NCBI GenBank assembly: GCA_938034715.1
Contig: CALHMM010000096.1
Span: forward strand, 1 to 5,032
Length of the DNA: 5,032 nt
Origin: Minisyncoccota bacterium
GTDB lineage: Bacteria; Patescibacteriota; Minisyncoccia; Moranbacterales; GCA-2747515
Direction of reading: 5' to 3'
The notes under the pieces are model-generated. The model was given only the letters and a program-made list of their open reading frames with translations. It did no database searches and had not been told where the DNA came from. This document shows, one piece after another, positions 1-4,723 of the stretch. How positions within the stretch are numbered: the stretch's first letter is position 1; every line of letters begins with the position of its first letter. Position numbers and translations under genes: made by a program.

Positions 1-168
1 CCCAGTAGGGCCATGTGTATGCAGCGCAACACCTTCATGTGCGGCCGATGCATGTCCATTGTCGGGAAAGTGCGCAGAAACCGTCGCAGGAAAACAAACT
101 GCAAAAATGACCGCAGCTGATGCTACAACAAAAAATGATAACGATCGATTTGAAATAAAATGATTCAT
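1..168 (-). CDS. Partial secreted protein with His-rich N-terminus, probable pilin paralogue (N-terminal 56 aa)
   Basis: An open frame starts at ATG 168-166 and runs off the window at position 1 without a stop, giving 56 residues. Residues 1-32 look like a signal peptide: a short polar start with Arg8, a hydrophobic core over about 10-28, and a cleavage site near TVSA-H (32/33). The mature start is rich in histidine and ends in a block reading ALHTHGPTG. The long pilin at 707-1372 has a closely similar block (RLHTHCANG) at the same distance from its signal peptide, so I infer a paralogue whose two-helix core lies beyond the window. A GAGGG Shine-Dalgarno at 177-173, about 5 nt before the ATG, supports this start. 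It follows the 239-658 gene by 70 nt with no terminator between, so co-transcription is likely. The pilin assignment rests only on this motif and the neighbourhood. Confidence 0.7.
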   Translation of the reverse strand, partial: MNHFISNRSLSFFVVASAAVIFAVCFPATVSAHFPDNGHASAAHEGVALHTHGPTG

Positions 169-206
169 AAATCCCTCTACATATAAACAACTCTCTAAAC
201 CTCCTA

Positions 207-221
207 TATCTTAGTAAGATA
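207..221. repeat. Perfect AT-rich inverted repeat between two pilin genes
   Basis: TATCTTA and TAAGATA flank a single central base, or six paired bases with a 3-nt loop in RNA. On the minus strand it sits immediately upstream of an AGGAGG at 205-200. It lacks a GC-rich stem and a U-tract, so it is not a convincing terminator. It could be a protein-binding site or a small hairpin next to the ribosome binding region, or chance in AT-rich DNA. Confidence 0.35.
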
Positions 222-238
222 AGACATTCGCAAAAATT

Positions 239-658
239 CTAAAGTTCTGTTCCCCCACAGACAACGAGATTTGGATTTGTAAGACAGAAATCAATAGTCA
301 CTCCACCATCATTGCCTCCACCTCCATTACCCGCCCCAAGCGTGTTAGAAATCACGTTAACGATCACCCATGCCAGTAGTGCCACGATCAACCCAATAAT
401 CGCGTAAGTCAAAATCCTCTTTGCAGTATCTATTCGCGCTGTGTCTCCCGCACTAATCATATACAATATACCAGATACTACAATCATAAGAATTGCTACC
501 ACAGCAAGAATACTTGCCAAAAATGCTATGACCGCCGAAATCGTAGCCACAGCACCAGCTTGATTTGAAAGTCCAAAGTTCCCAGGTAAAGTATATTGTG
601 CATAAGTCACATTGGGCAAGAGCATGCCAAACACTGCAATCATTACATATTTTTTCAT
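239..658 (-). CDS. VirB2/TrbC-like (T4SS-type) pilin with Gly-rich, two-cysteine C-terminal tail
   Basis: The 139-residue protein has a signal peptide at 1-20 (Lys2, Lys3, hydrophobic core, cleavage after TYA) and a mature start reading QYTLPGNFGL. Helix 1 spans about 40-68 and helix 2 about 82-104. The loop SAGDTARIDTAKR (69-81) is the family signature and, being basic, should be cytoplasmic, which puts both tails outside. Helix 2 carries the IIGLIVALLAWVIVN core shared with the neighbouring pilins. A Gly-rich spacer (108-119) leads to a tail with Cys125 and Cys134, separated by eight residues as in the 707-1372 protein. This matches what I know of the Pfam T4SS_pilin family of Patescibacteria. 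The ATG at 658 has no clear Shine-Dalgarno; a TATAAA-like box ends about 8 nt upstream. It follows 707-1372 by 48 nt, so an operon is likely. The stop is TAG. Confidence 0.85.
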   Translation of the reverse strand: MKKYVMIAVFGMLLPNVTYAQYTLPGNFGLSNQAGAVATISAVIAFLASILAVVAILMIVVSGILYMISAGDTARIDTAKRILTYAIIGLIVALLAWVIVNVISNTLGAGNGGGGNDGGVTIDFCLTNPNLVVCGGTEL

Positions 659-706
659 AAACTTTTTTTATATTACTCGCTCAACCGTCTACTCAGATGA
701 GAATCA

Positions 707-1372
707 CTACAAATTATTTTGGACAGTAATACACGTCGTACTATCATTTGGATCAATACAAACGATAACCTCCGTGCCTGTTACTGGGCCATCAGGATTA
801 GATGCTTCTAGTCCTCCAGCACCTGTAACGCGTGACACCACACTCACGATCACCCACGCGAGAAGCGCAATGATCAGTCCGATAATAGAGTATGTCAAAA
901 TCTTCTTCGCAGTCTCTACACGAGCACTATCTCCTGCACTGAGCATGTACATTACACCACTTATAACAATCATCAGCACGGCAACAACGCCGATAAGGCC
1001 TGTAACAAACATCGTTATGCTGAGCAAAATATTCTGCACAGGATCATCCTGAATACCCAACGCCTGCTCTGTCGGTAAGCAAACACCGCCGACAAACACT
1101 GTGCCTGCTATACCTTCACATGGATTATTAGCTGGTGCAGGGGTTGGAGCAGGTGCTGGTGCAGGGGTTGGAGCTGGAGAATCATCGCCACAGTCAGGTT
1201 GTTCTGTAACACTCGGATCAGTTGCAAAGGTAACTACCCCATTTGCACAATGAGTATGTAGCCTCTCAGCAGGATCATGACCAGGCGTTGCATGAGCATT
1301 TAAAGGAAATGTGACAAATGAAAAAATCATCATCACCAGACCAGTAAAGCGAATTTTGGAGAAAATAGACAC
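707..1372 (-). CDS. Long VirB2/TrbC-like pilin with His/Cys-rich head and Pro-Ala linker
   Basis: This 221-residue protein is the longest pilin in the array. Residues 1-28 form a signal peptide (Lys6, Arg8, hydrophobic 9-24, cleavage near NAHA-T). The extra extracellular head has a His cluster (27-41, including RLHTH), Cys42 and Cys61, a Pro-Ala linker at 66-81, then Cys85 and Cys98. The usual core follows: helix 1 at about 113-144, loop SAGDSARVETAKK (145-157) and helix 2 at 159-180 with IIGLIIALLAWVIV. The tail carries Cys205 and Cys214, again eight residues apart. The start is GTG at 1372; an in-frame stop lies four codons upstream, and this start supplies the basic n-region. The Met-Met at residues 14-15 would lose that region. 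No Shine-Dalgarno is evident. The gene heads the downstream group, 37 nt after an extended -10 promoter. The stop is TAG. Confidence 0.85.
   Translation of the reverse strand: MSIFSKIRFTGLVMMIFSFVTFPLNAHATPGHDPAERLHTHCANGVVTFATDPSVTEQPDCGDDSPAPTPAPAPAPTPAPANNPCEGIAGTVFVGGVCLPTEQALGIQDDPVQNILLSITMFVTGLIGVVAVLMIVISGVMYMLSAGDSARVETAKKILTYSIIGLIIALLAWVIVSVVSRVTGAGGLEASNPDGPVTGTEVIVCIDPNDSTTCITVQNNL
1131..1174 (-). repeat. Two-copy 20-bp direct repeat encoding the Pro-Ala linker
   Basis: A 20-bp unit at 1131-1150 recurs exactly at 1155-1174, giving a period of 24 bases (eight codons). It encodes most of the PAPTPAPA-type linker at residues 66-81 of the long pilin. Because the period is a multiple of three, gain or loss of a unit by slippage would shorten or lengthen the linker without a frameshift. 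Confidence 0.8.
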
Positions 1373-1409
1373 TGTATATTTTTATTTTTTCGAGTAGCCT
1401 TTTCAATAT

Positions 1410-1418
1410 ATTATAGCA
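1410..1418 (-). promoter_or_regulatory. Extended -10 promoter for the 1372-to-168 gene group
   Basis: On the minus strand the sequence reads TGC-TATAAT, a perfect -10 hexamer (1415-1410) with the extended TGn element (1418-1416). No good -35 lies at 16-18 nt; TTGGTA sits at a short 15-nt spacing. An extended -10 can work without a strong -35. The predicted transcript would start near 1403, leaving a leader of about 30 nt before the GTG at 1372. It lies just downstream of the terminator of the preceding pilin, as expected for a new unit. Confidence 0.65.
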
Positions 1419-1455
1419 CATCCAAAGCCTTACCAATGACACAGTTGCCACAACA

Positions 1456-1488
1456 AAAACAAAAAAACACTCCTTACGAAGTGTTTTT
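1456..1488 (-). terminator. Rho-independent terminator of the 1504-1914 pilin
   Basis: On the minus strand AAAAACACTTC pairs with GGAGTGTTTTT around a GTAA (GNRA-type) loop. This gives an 11-bp stem including one U-G wobble; the outer nine pairs are 1488-1480 with 1471-1463. A T-rich run with single G interruptions continues to about 1456. It begins 15 nt after the TAG stop of the pilin. It is the only strong intrinsic terminator in the window. Confidence 0.85.
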
Positions 1489-1503
1489 GAGTAGAGTATG
1501 TTT

Positions 1504-1914
1504 CTACTGGCCTGCATCGAGTGCATTTGCCACTGTATTAACGATAACCCATGCAAGAAGTGCAATGATGAGACCGATAATAGCGTATGTAAGCCACGTC
1601 TTTGCAGTCTGAATGCGACCCTCGTCTCCACCAGAAGTGATGTAAAGGATACCAGCAATCACGATAACAAGAATAGCAAGTACAGCCAATATGCTAGCAA
1701 AAAATTTGATAATTTGCTCGATTACTCCGATCAAACCCTGATCGTCTCCACCAGTCGCTAAACCAAATTGTGGTTGATCAGTTACATAGAAACCACCAGT
1801 ATCTTCTACAACAGGATCAATATCTTGAGCTGCAGCAAAAGCTGGAAGCAACATAGCAAGAACCACTCCTACAAACAAAAGATGCTTTGTATACAATTGT
1901 AATGCGTTTGTCAT
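1504..1914 (-). CDS. VirB2/TrbC-like (T4SS-type) pilin, separately transcribed
   Basis: The 136-residue protein has a signal peptide at 1-29 (Lys10, His11, hydrophobic 12-26, cleavage around AFAAA-Q). An acidic mature N-terminus (30-68) precedes helix 1 (about 69-92), the basic signature loop TSGGDEGRIQTAK (93-105) and helix 2 (107-129) with IIGLIIALLAWVIVN. It ends seven residues later, with no tail and no cysteine, so it is the plainest pilin of the set. I chose ATG 1914: GGGAGGTGA lies about 7-10 nt upstream and the signal peptide then starts normally. A longer frame from GTG 1983 would add 23 polar residues that span this ribosome binding site, so I reject it. With its own promoter, long leader, strong Shine-Dalgarno and terminator it forms a monocistronic unit, which suggests (inference) the major subunit. 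The stop is TAG. Confidence 0.88.
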   Translation of the reverse strand: MTNALQLYTKHLLFVGVVLAMLLPAFAAAQDIDPVVEDTGGFYVTDQPQFGLATGGDDQGLIGVIEQIIKFFASILAVLAILVIVIAGILYITSGGDEGRIQTAKTWLTYAIIGLIIALLAWVIVNTVANALDAGQ

Positions 1915-1919
1915 ATCAC

Positions 1920-1930
1920 ATTCACCTCCC
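1920..1930 (-). promoter_or_regulatory. Strong Shine-Dalgarno that fixes the pilin start at 1914
   Basis: The minus strand reads GGGAGGTGA just upstream of ATG 1914, the best match to the 16S tail in the window. An ATG between it and the true start is followed at once by TGA, so it cannot open a frame. Most other genes here lack a comparable site. Confidence 0.85.
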
Positions 1931-1950
1931 TTCCTTTTATTTTTATAAAC

Positions 1951-2013
1951 AGCTAATTTCGTGTCTTTGTTTTTAACCCCCACGGGTTAGCTTTTTATTT
2001 TACTAAAAGCTAA
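1951..2013 (-). promoter_or_regulatory. Structured 5' leader with competing hairpins and possible pseudoknot
   Basis: Three pairings compete for the same bases in the leader of the 1914 pilin. (A) TTAGCTTTT at 2013-2005 pairs perfectly with AAAAGCTAA at 1995-1987 (9 bp, 9-nt loop). (B) TAACCC at 1989-1984 pairs with GGGTTA at 1979-1974; its loop CGTG (1984-1981) can also pair with CACG at 1963-1960, forming an H-type pseudoknot with an A-rich connector. (C) AGCTAA at 1992-1987 pairs with TTAGCT at 1956-1951. A excludes B and C. I recognise no known riboswitch class. Short AT-rich pairings arise easily by chance, so function is inferred only from the layout. Confidence 0.35.
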
Positions 2014-2027
2014 ACACTACTAACTAG

Positions 2028-2036
2028 ATTATACCA
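2028..2036 (-). promoter_or_regulatory. Extended -10 promoter for the 1504-1914 pilin
   Basis: The minus strand reads TGG-TATAAT: a perfect -10 hexamer at 2033-2028 with an extended TGn at 2036-2034. No convincing -35 is present at 16-18 nt. The predicted transcript start near 2021 leaves a leader of about 107 nt before ATG 1914. The same TGnTATAAT layout precedes the 1372 gene. Confidence 0.65.
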
Positions 2037-2065
2037 TAAACCGCATTACCTTTCTCGAAGGAATA

Positions 2066-2099
2066 AAATAGCATTGTGTATAAACTTTAATACAATGAC
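2066..2099 (-). terminator. Weak candidate terminator after the 2111-2434 pilin
   Basis: About 12 nt past the TAG stop, CATTGT and ACAATG can pair over an AT-rich loop, followed on the minus strand by TATTTTATT. The stem is only six AT-rich pairs and the U-tract is broken, so termination may be partial or absent. Its position just before the next promoter makes it plausible. Confidence 0.3.
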
Positions 2100-2110
2100 A
2101 AAAAAGTAGT

Positions 2111-2434
2111 CTATCCGACATTTAATGTCTGACCGATCGTATTTACAAACACCCATGCAAGAAGTGCAATGATCAGTCCAAAGATCGCAGCACTGAGCAT
2201 TCTTTTTGCACCAGAAATACGATCCTCATTGCCACCTGATACGATAAACATAATCCCGGAAATCACGATGACGAGAATCGCCAGTGGGGCAAGCGCACTC
2301 GCCGCAAGTGCAGTGACATTTTCCAAAATCTCACCAAAACTTCCTTGAGCGAGGCCTGGATTATCAGGAAGCGACGCTTGTGACCAAGCTGTTCTGGGTA
2401 TAAAAAATCCTGCAACAAGGTAAAGTAACTTCAT
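2111..2434 (-). CDS. VirB2/TrbC-like (T4SS-type) pilin, short
   Basis: The 107-residue protein has a signal-like N-terminus (1-18, Lys2, hydrophobic 3-12, but Arg14 near the cleavage region) and a probable cut at AWS-Q. The mature start QASLPDNPGL resembles QYTLPGNFGL of the 239-658 pilin (shared Q-x2-LP-x-N-x-GL). Helix 1 is about 42-66, the loop VSGGNEDRISGAKR is 65-78, and helix 2 is 80-101 with FGLIIALLAWVFVN. There are no cysteines, and the tail is only about six residues. ATG 2434 is the only usable start, since TAA lies four codons upstream in frame. No Shine-Dalgarno is visible, and a TAATAT box ends six bases before the ATG, which would allow a leaderless transcript. The gap to the upstream pilin is 86 nt and holds an inverted repeat. 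The stop is TAG. Confidence 0.85.
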   Translation of the reverse strand: MKLLYLVAGFFIPRTAWSQASLPDNPGLAQGSFGEILENVTALAASALAPLAILVIVISGIMFIVSGGNEDRISGAKRMLSAAIFGLIIALLAWVFVNTIGQTLNVG

Positions 2435-2450
2435 GAAATAATATTACAGA

Positions 2451-2465
2451 TACACTCACAGTGTA
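2451..2465. repeat. Perfect 15-bp inverted repeat upstream of the 2434 pilin, possible operator
   Basis: TACACT and AGTGTA (minus strand) flank a 3-bp centre. The repeat overlaps a second palindrome, GTGTACAC, at 2462-2469. It lies 16 nt before ATG 2434 and 4 nt before a TAATAT box at 2446-2441, where the spacer of a promoter would be, as for a repressor site. No good -35 is present. It could instead be a hairpin in a read-through transcript. Confidence 0.35.
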
Positions 2466-2520
2466 CACATAATTACCTAGTTACTGCAAATAGTTTCGCG
2501 TTGCATAAAATAGCAGCAAT

Positions 2521-2799
2521 CTAAGCGCCGATCGTTCCAATAACGGTTGTGACGATAACCAGAGACACGACAATTACCGTAAGTCCAATTGCACTAGCAA
2601 TTAATGACCGTTTCCCGAGAGCGGCCCTGTTAATATCTCCACCCGCTGTCAAATAAAGTATGCCCGCAAAAACAATAGCCACCAAAGCCAACACAGAACT
2701 AATCGAGAGTAAGAATTGTAAAACGCGGAGGATGAGCTCTAAAACAGTTGGTGCGTCGCCAATGACACTTTGAGCATGTGCTGTATGGATAATTCTCAT
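2521..2799 (-). CDS. Mini-pilin, two-helix VirB2/TrbC-like protein lacking a full signal peptide
   Basis: The 92-residue protein has helix 1 at about 27-50, the loop TAGGDINRAALGKR (51-64) and helix 2 at 66-90. The G-G-D, N-R and G-K-R residues follow the spacing of the other pilins, but helix 2 (IGLTVIVVSLVIVTTVIG) has lost the ALLAW core, so it is the most divergent copy. The N-terminus MRIIHTAHAQS has the AHAQ look of a cleavage site but only about nine residues before it, too few for a normal signal peptide. ATG 2799 is the only standard start, because the upstream gene's TAG lies eight codons back in the same frame. The 21-nt gap to that gene points to co-transcription and perhaps coupling. 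No Shine-Dalgarno is clear. It could be an accessory subunit or anchor. The stop is TAG. Confidence 0.78.
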   Translation of the reverse strand: MRIIHTAHAQSVIGDAPTVLELILRVLQFLLSISSVLALVAIVFAGILYLTAGGDINRAALGKRSLIASAIGLTVIVVSLVIVTTVIGTIGA

Positions 2800-2820
2800 A
2801 TAACTAAAAATACTTTCGCA

Positions 2821-3306
2821 CTATTCAACAACAGGACCAGAACAATTAAATGACCACAATGATCCTTGTTCTACATACAAACCGACACTGCCATTTGCAG
2901 CTGGTGTTGCACCATTTTCGTCCAAAGCAACACTACGTATAACAAATGTCACAACGACCCAGCCAACCAGAATAATCAGCACACCAAGTAGCGCATATTT
3001 GAGTGCGTCTTTTGCCTTTGTGATCATAGCTTGATTTCCTGCAGAAACGATGTAGATAACCCCTGCGATAGTGATGATCACGATACAAGCAACAATCAAA
3101 ATATTCCGAAAGAATGTAATAATGTTAAATCCCAGAAGAATAAAGTGACACACATCACACTTTGGCTCGCCTGCATCCCCACAAGGCACGATCCCACCAT
3201 CAGGAGAAACAATTGAATCTGATTGTGCTATAGAAACTTCTGGTAAAGCAAAAAAGCAAGCTAGCATGATCACCAAGGAAAGAAAAAAGGAATTTCGTTT
3301 AAGCAT
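2821..3306 (-). CDS. Pilin-like two-helix protein of the VPCG...CxxCH subfamily
   Basis: The 161-residue protein has a signal peptide at 1-27 (Lys3, Arg4, hydrophobic 7-21, cleavage after SIA). The mature head carries Cys42, Cys50, Cys53 and His54 in IVPCG-x6-CDVCHF, directly before helix 1 (about 56-88). The loop VSAGNQAMITKAKD (87-100) and helix 2 (102-124, GVLIILVGWVVV) follow. The tail ends SLWSFNCSGP with Cys155. From memory, Patescibacteria often encode proteins with this CxxCH head and a Trp/Cys ending, annotated as pilins or hypothetical. CDVCH fits the haem c-binding pattern, but structural disulfides or metal binding are equally possible. By predicted topology, the head and tail cysteines both lie outside. 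ATG 3306 is 4 nt after the lipoprotein's stop with no clear Shine-Dalgarno, suggesting translational coupling. The stop is TAG. Confidence 0.82.
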   Translation of the reverse strand: MLKRNSFFLSLVIMLACFFALPEVSIAQSDSIVSPDGGIVPCGDAGEPKCDVCHFILLGFNIITFFRNILIVACIVIITIAGVIYIVSAGNQAMITKAKDALKYALLGVLIILVGWVVVTFVIRSVALDENGATPAANGSVGLYVEQGSLWSFNCSGPVVE

Positions 3307-3310
3307 AAAT

Positions 3311-4702
3311 TTATCTTGTACGGATCAATTGTTGTGTCTTCCCCGCACCTGCTTCAAGCGCTTTTTCAACGCTAAGCCCTTTGTTTACATTATCAATCAT
3401 TTCAGAAAACACATCATCTACTTGCTCTGCATTGCTGCGCAACCACGTTCTCGCTATAAGATTTCCACGAGCAAATGCCCCCAAGCGGACGTCATTTTTT
3501 TGTTGTTCAATCAAATCTTTACGCAGAGGAGGCTTTTTCGTAACTTCTAGATACTTTTTCGCTAAATCAATCGGGAAGACTGTTGTGTAAACAGAATTAT
3601 CAAGTGGGCTACGTAATTGAATCTGACCGCCTGGATGCAAAGCAAAAACACGCAAGAACTGCCATGACTCCCAGATCTTCATACGGTTATTCACTTGAAA
3701 AGTTTCACCTTGCTTTGGGGCATCCAATTTATGATTTTTTGCAACAACAAACATCCAGTAATTTGCAAAATTTGCTTGTTGACCGAGTGATTGATCGTCA
3801 ATTTGTGGAAGAGGCGCTACTGCAAAATTTAACTTTTCATTCTTTGCTTTGATAGTATCGTAGCTATACGAGTACGAAATCGTCATAGCAGCTGTTCCTT
3901 CATAAAATGAATCGATAGAGTAATGCTGTGCATTATTCCACGTATATACTGGCGAAGTACCGCGAGCAAATGATGTGTAGTATAAAAGTGCATCACGACC
4001 AGGATTGATGGCTTTACTCCCTGCATTTATACCCTTGTCAAAAAACACACTTCCACCACGTGTCATCTCCGCACCACCTTGCATCATCAGCACAGTAAGG
4101 ATATCCTCTGGACGGCTAATGTTTTTTGCAGTACCAAGTGTAGCACCACTACGTATAATCCTTCCATTATCGTCGATCTGAGTGAGCTGCTTAACAATCT
4201 CATCGAACTCACTCCATGTTGCAGGCGGTGAGGTAATCCCAGCTGCATTGAAAATATCTTTGTTGTAATAAAGTGCAAGCGAATCCACTGTCGGAGTAAG
4301 AGCAAAAATCTCACCACCAAAGATCATATCACGCGTCGCAACATCAGCGAGATTTGGCGTAATTGCTTCTGGATTCATCATTCCCTTCGGCGCAGGAGCA
4401 ATTTTATCAGCAAATTCTGGAAGCCAGGTATTATGAATCATGAAAATGTCAGGATTATTACCAGAGGCAAGTGCGTTGAGCAAATCATCTCGATATGTAT
4501 CAATAGTAAATTTACGATAACTAATATTACTCACATGCGGATGTGAGCCTACATAAGAATTAAAGACTTCGCGATAATCCCCCTCATTGTCAAAAACACC
4601 CCAAACAGAAAGTGACGTGTCAAAACTAGCCGCCTCTTTCTTGCATCCAGTAAAGACAAAGACACAAAGCACGAGTCCCAAAAGGACTATTTTTTTTTGC
4701 AT
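3311..4702 (-). CDS. Extracellular solute-binding lipoprotein, family 1 (MalE/UgpB-like)
   Basis: The 463-residue protein is of normal length for an ABC-importer family 1 binding protein. Residues 1-20 are a lipoprotein signal peptide (Lys3, Lys4, hydrophobic 5-17, lipobox FTGC with Cys20), so it should be lipid-anchored outside the membrane. Family landmarks are NPDIFMIH (83-90), LALYYNKDIF with a following AAGI (142-155), PPATWSEF (159-166), an aromatic-rich stretch (241-282), FAVAPLP (293-299) and a C-terminal helix typical of the family (425-455). The ligand cannot be named; sugars or oligosaccharides are commonest in the family. No permease or ATPase gene is adjacent, and the next gene, 4 nt on, is a pilin, so an adhesion or receptor role is possible. 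It starts at ATG 4702, 21 nt after the methyltransferase stop, without a clear Shine-Dalgarno. It has the only TAA stop in the window. Confidence 0.9.
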   Translation of the reverse strand: MQKKIVLLGLVLCVFVFTGCKKEAASFDTSLSVWGVFDNEGDYREVFNSYVGSHPHVSNISYRKFTIDTYRDDLLNALASGNNPDIFMIHNTWLPEFADKIAPAPKGMMNPEAITPNLADVATRDMIFGGEIFALTPTVDSLALYYNKDIFNAAGITSPPATWSEFDEIVKQLTQIDDNGRIIRSGATLGTAKNISRPEDILTVLMMQGGAEMTRGGSVFFDKGINAGSKAINPGRDALLYYTSFARGTSPVYTWNNAQHYSIDSFYEGTAAMTISYSYSYDTIKAKNEKLNFAVAPLPQIDDQSLGQQANFANYWMFVVAKNHKLDAPKQGETFQVNNRMKIWESWQFLRVFALHPGGQIQLRSPLDNSVYTTVFPIDLAKKYLEVTKKPPLRKDLIEQQKNDVRLGAFARGNLIARTWLRSNAEQVDDVFSEMIDNVNKGLSVEKALEAGAGKTQQLIRTR

Positions 4703-4723
4703 AATTTTATTTTATAGGAAAAC

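Noticed and set aside
36..190. Short frame from TTG 190 after the orphan AGGAGG
   Set aside because: The spacing is acceptable, but the frame overlaps the secreted-protein gene out of frame and gives a cysteine-rich product typical of a shifted reading.
612..1052. Plus-strand open frame of 146 codons
   Set aside because: It runs antisense across the conserved helix and loop regions of two pilin genes, its product resembles no family I know, and it shows no ribosome site. The opposite frames carry clear signal peptides and family motifs.
1275..1658. Minus-strand frame of 127 codons bridging two pilin genes
   Set aside because: It overlaps both pilins in another frame and runs straight through the terminator and the extended -10 promoter; its product has no recognisable features.
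1915..1983. N-terminal extension of the pilin from GTG 1983
   Set aside because: The extra 23 codons contain the Shine-Dalgarno of ATG 1914 and would place a polar lysine-rich stretch before the signal peptide.
3266..3852. Three plus-strand frames over the lipoprotein gene
   Set aside because: They are antisense to a well-supported solute-binding protein frame and give low-complexity products rich in Cys, Phe and Arg.
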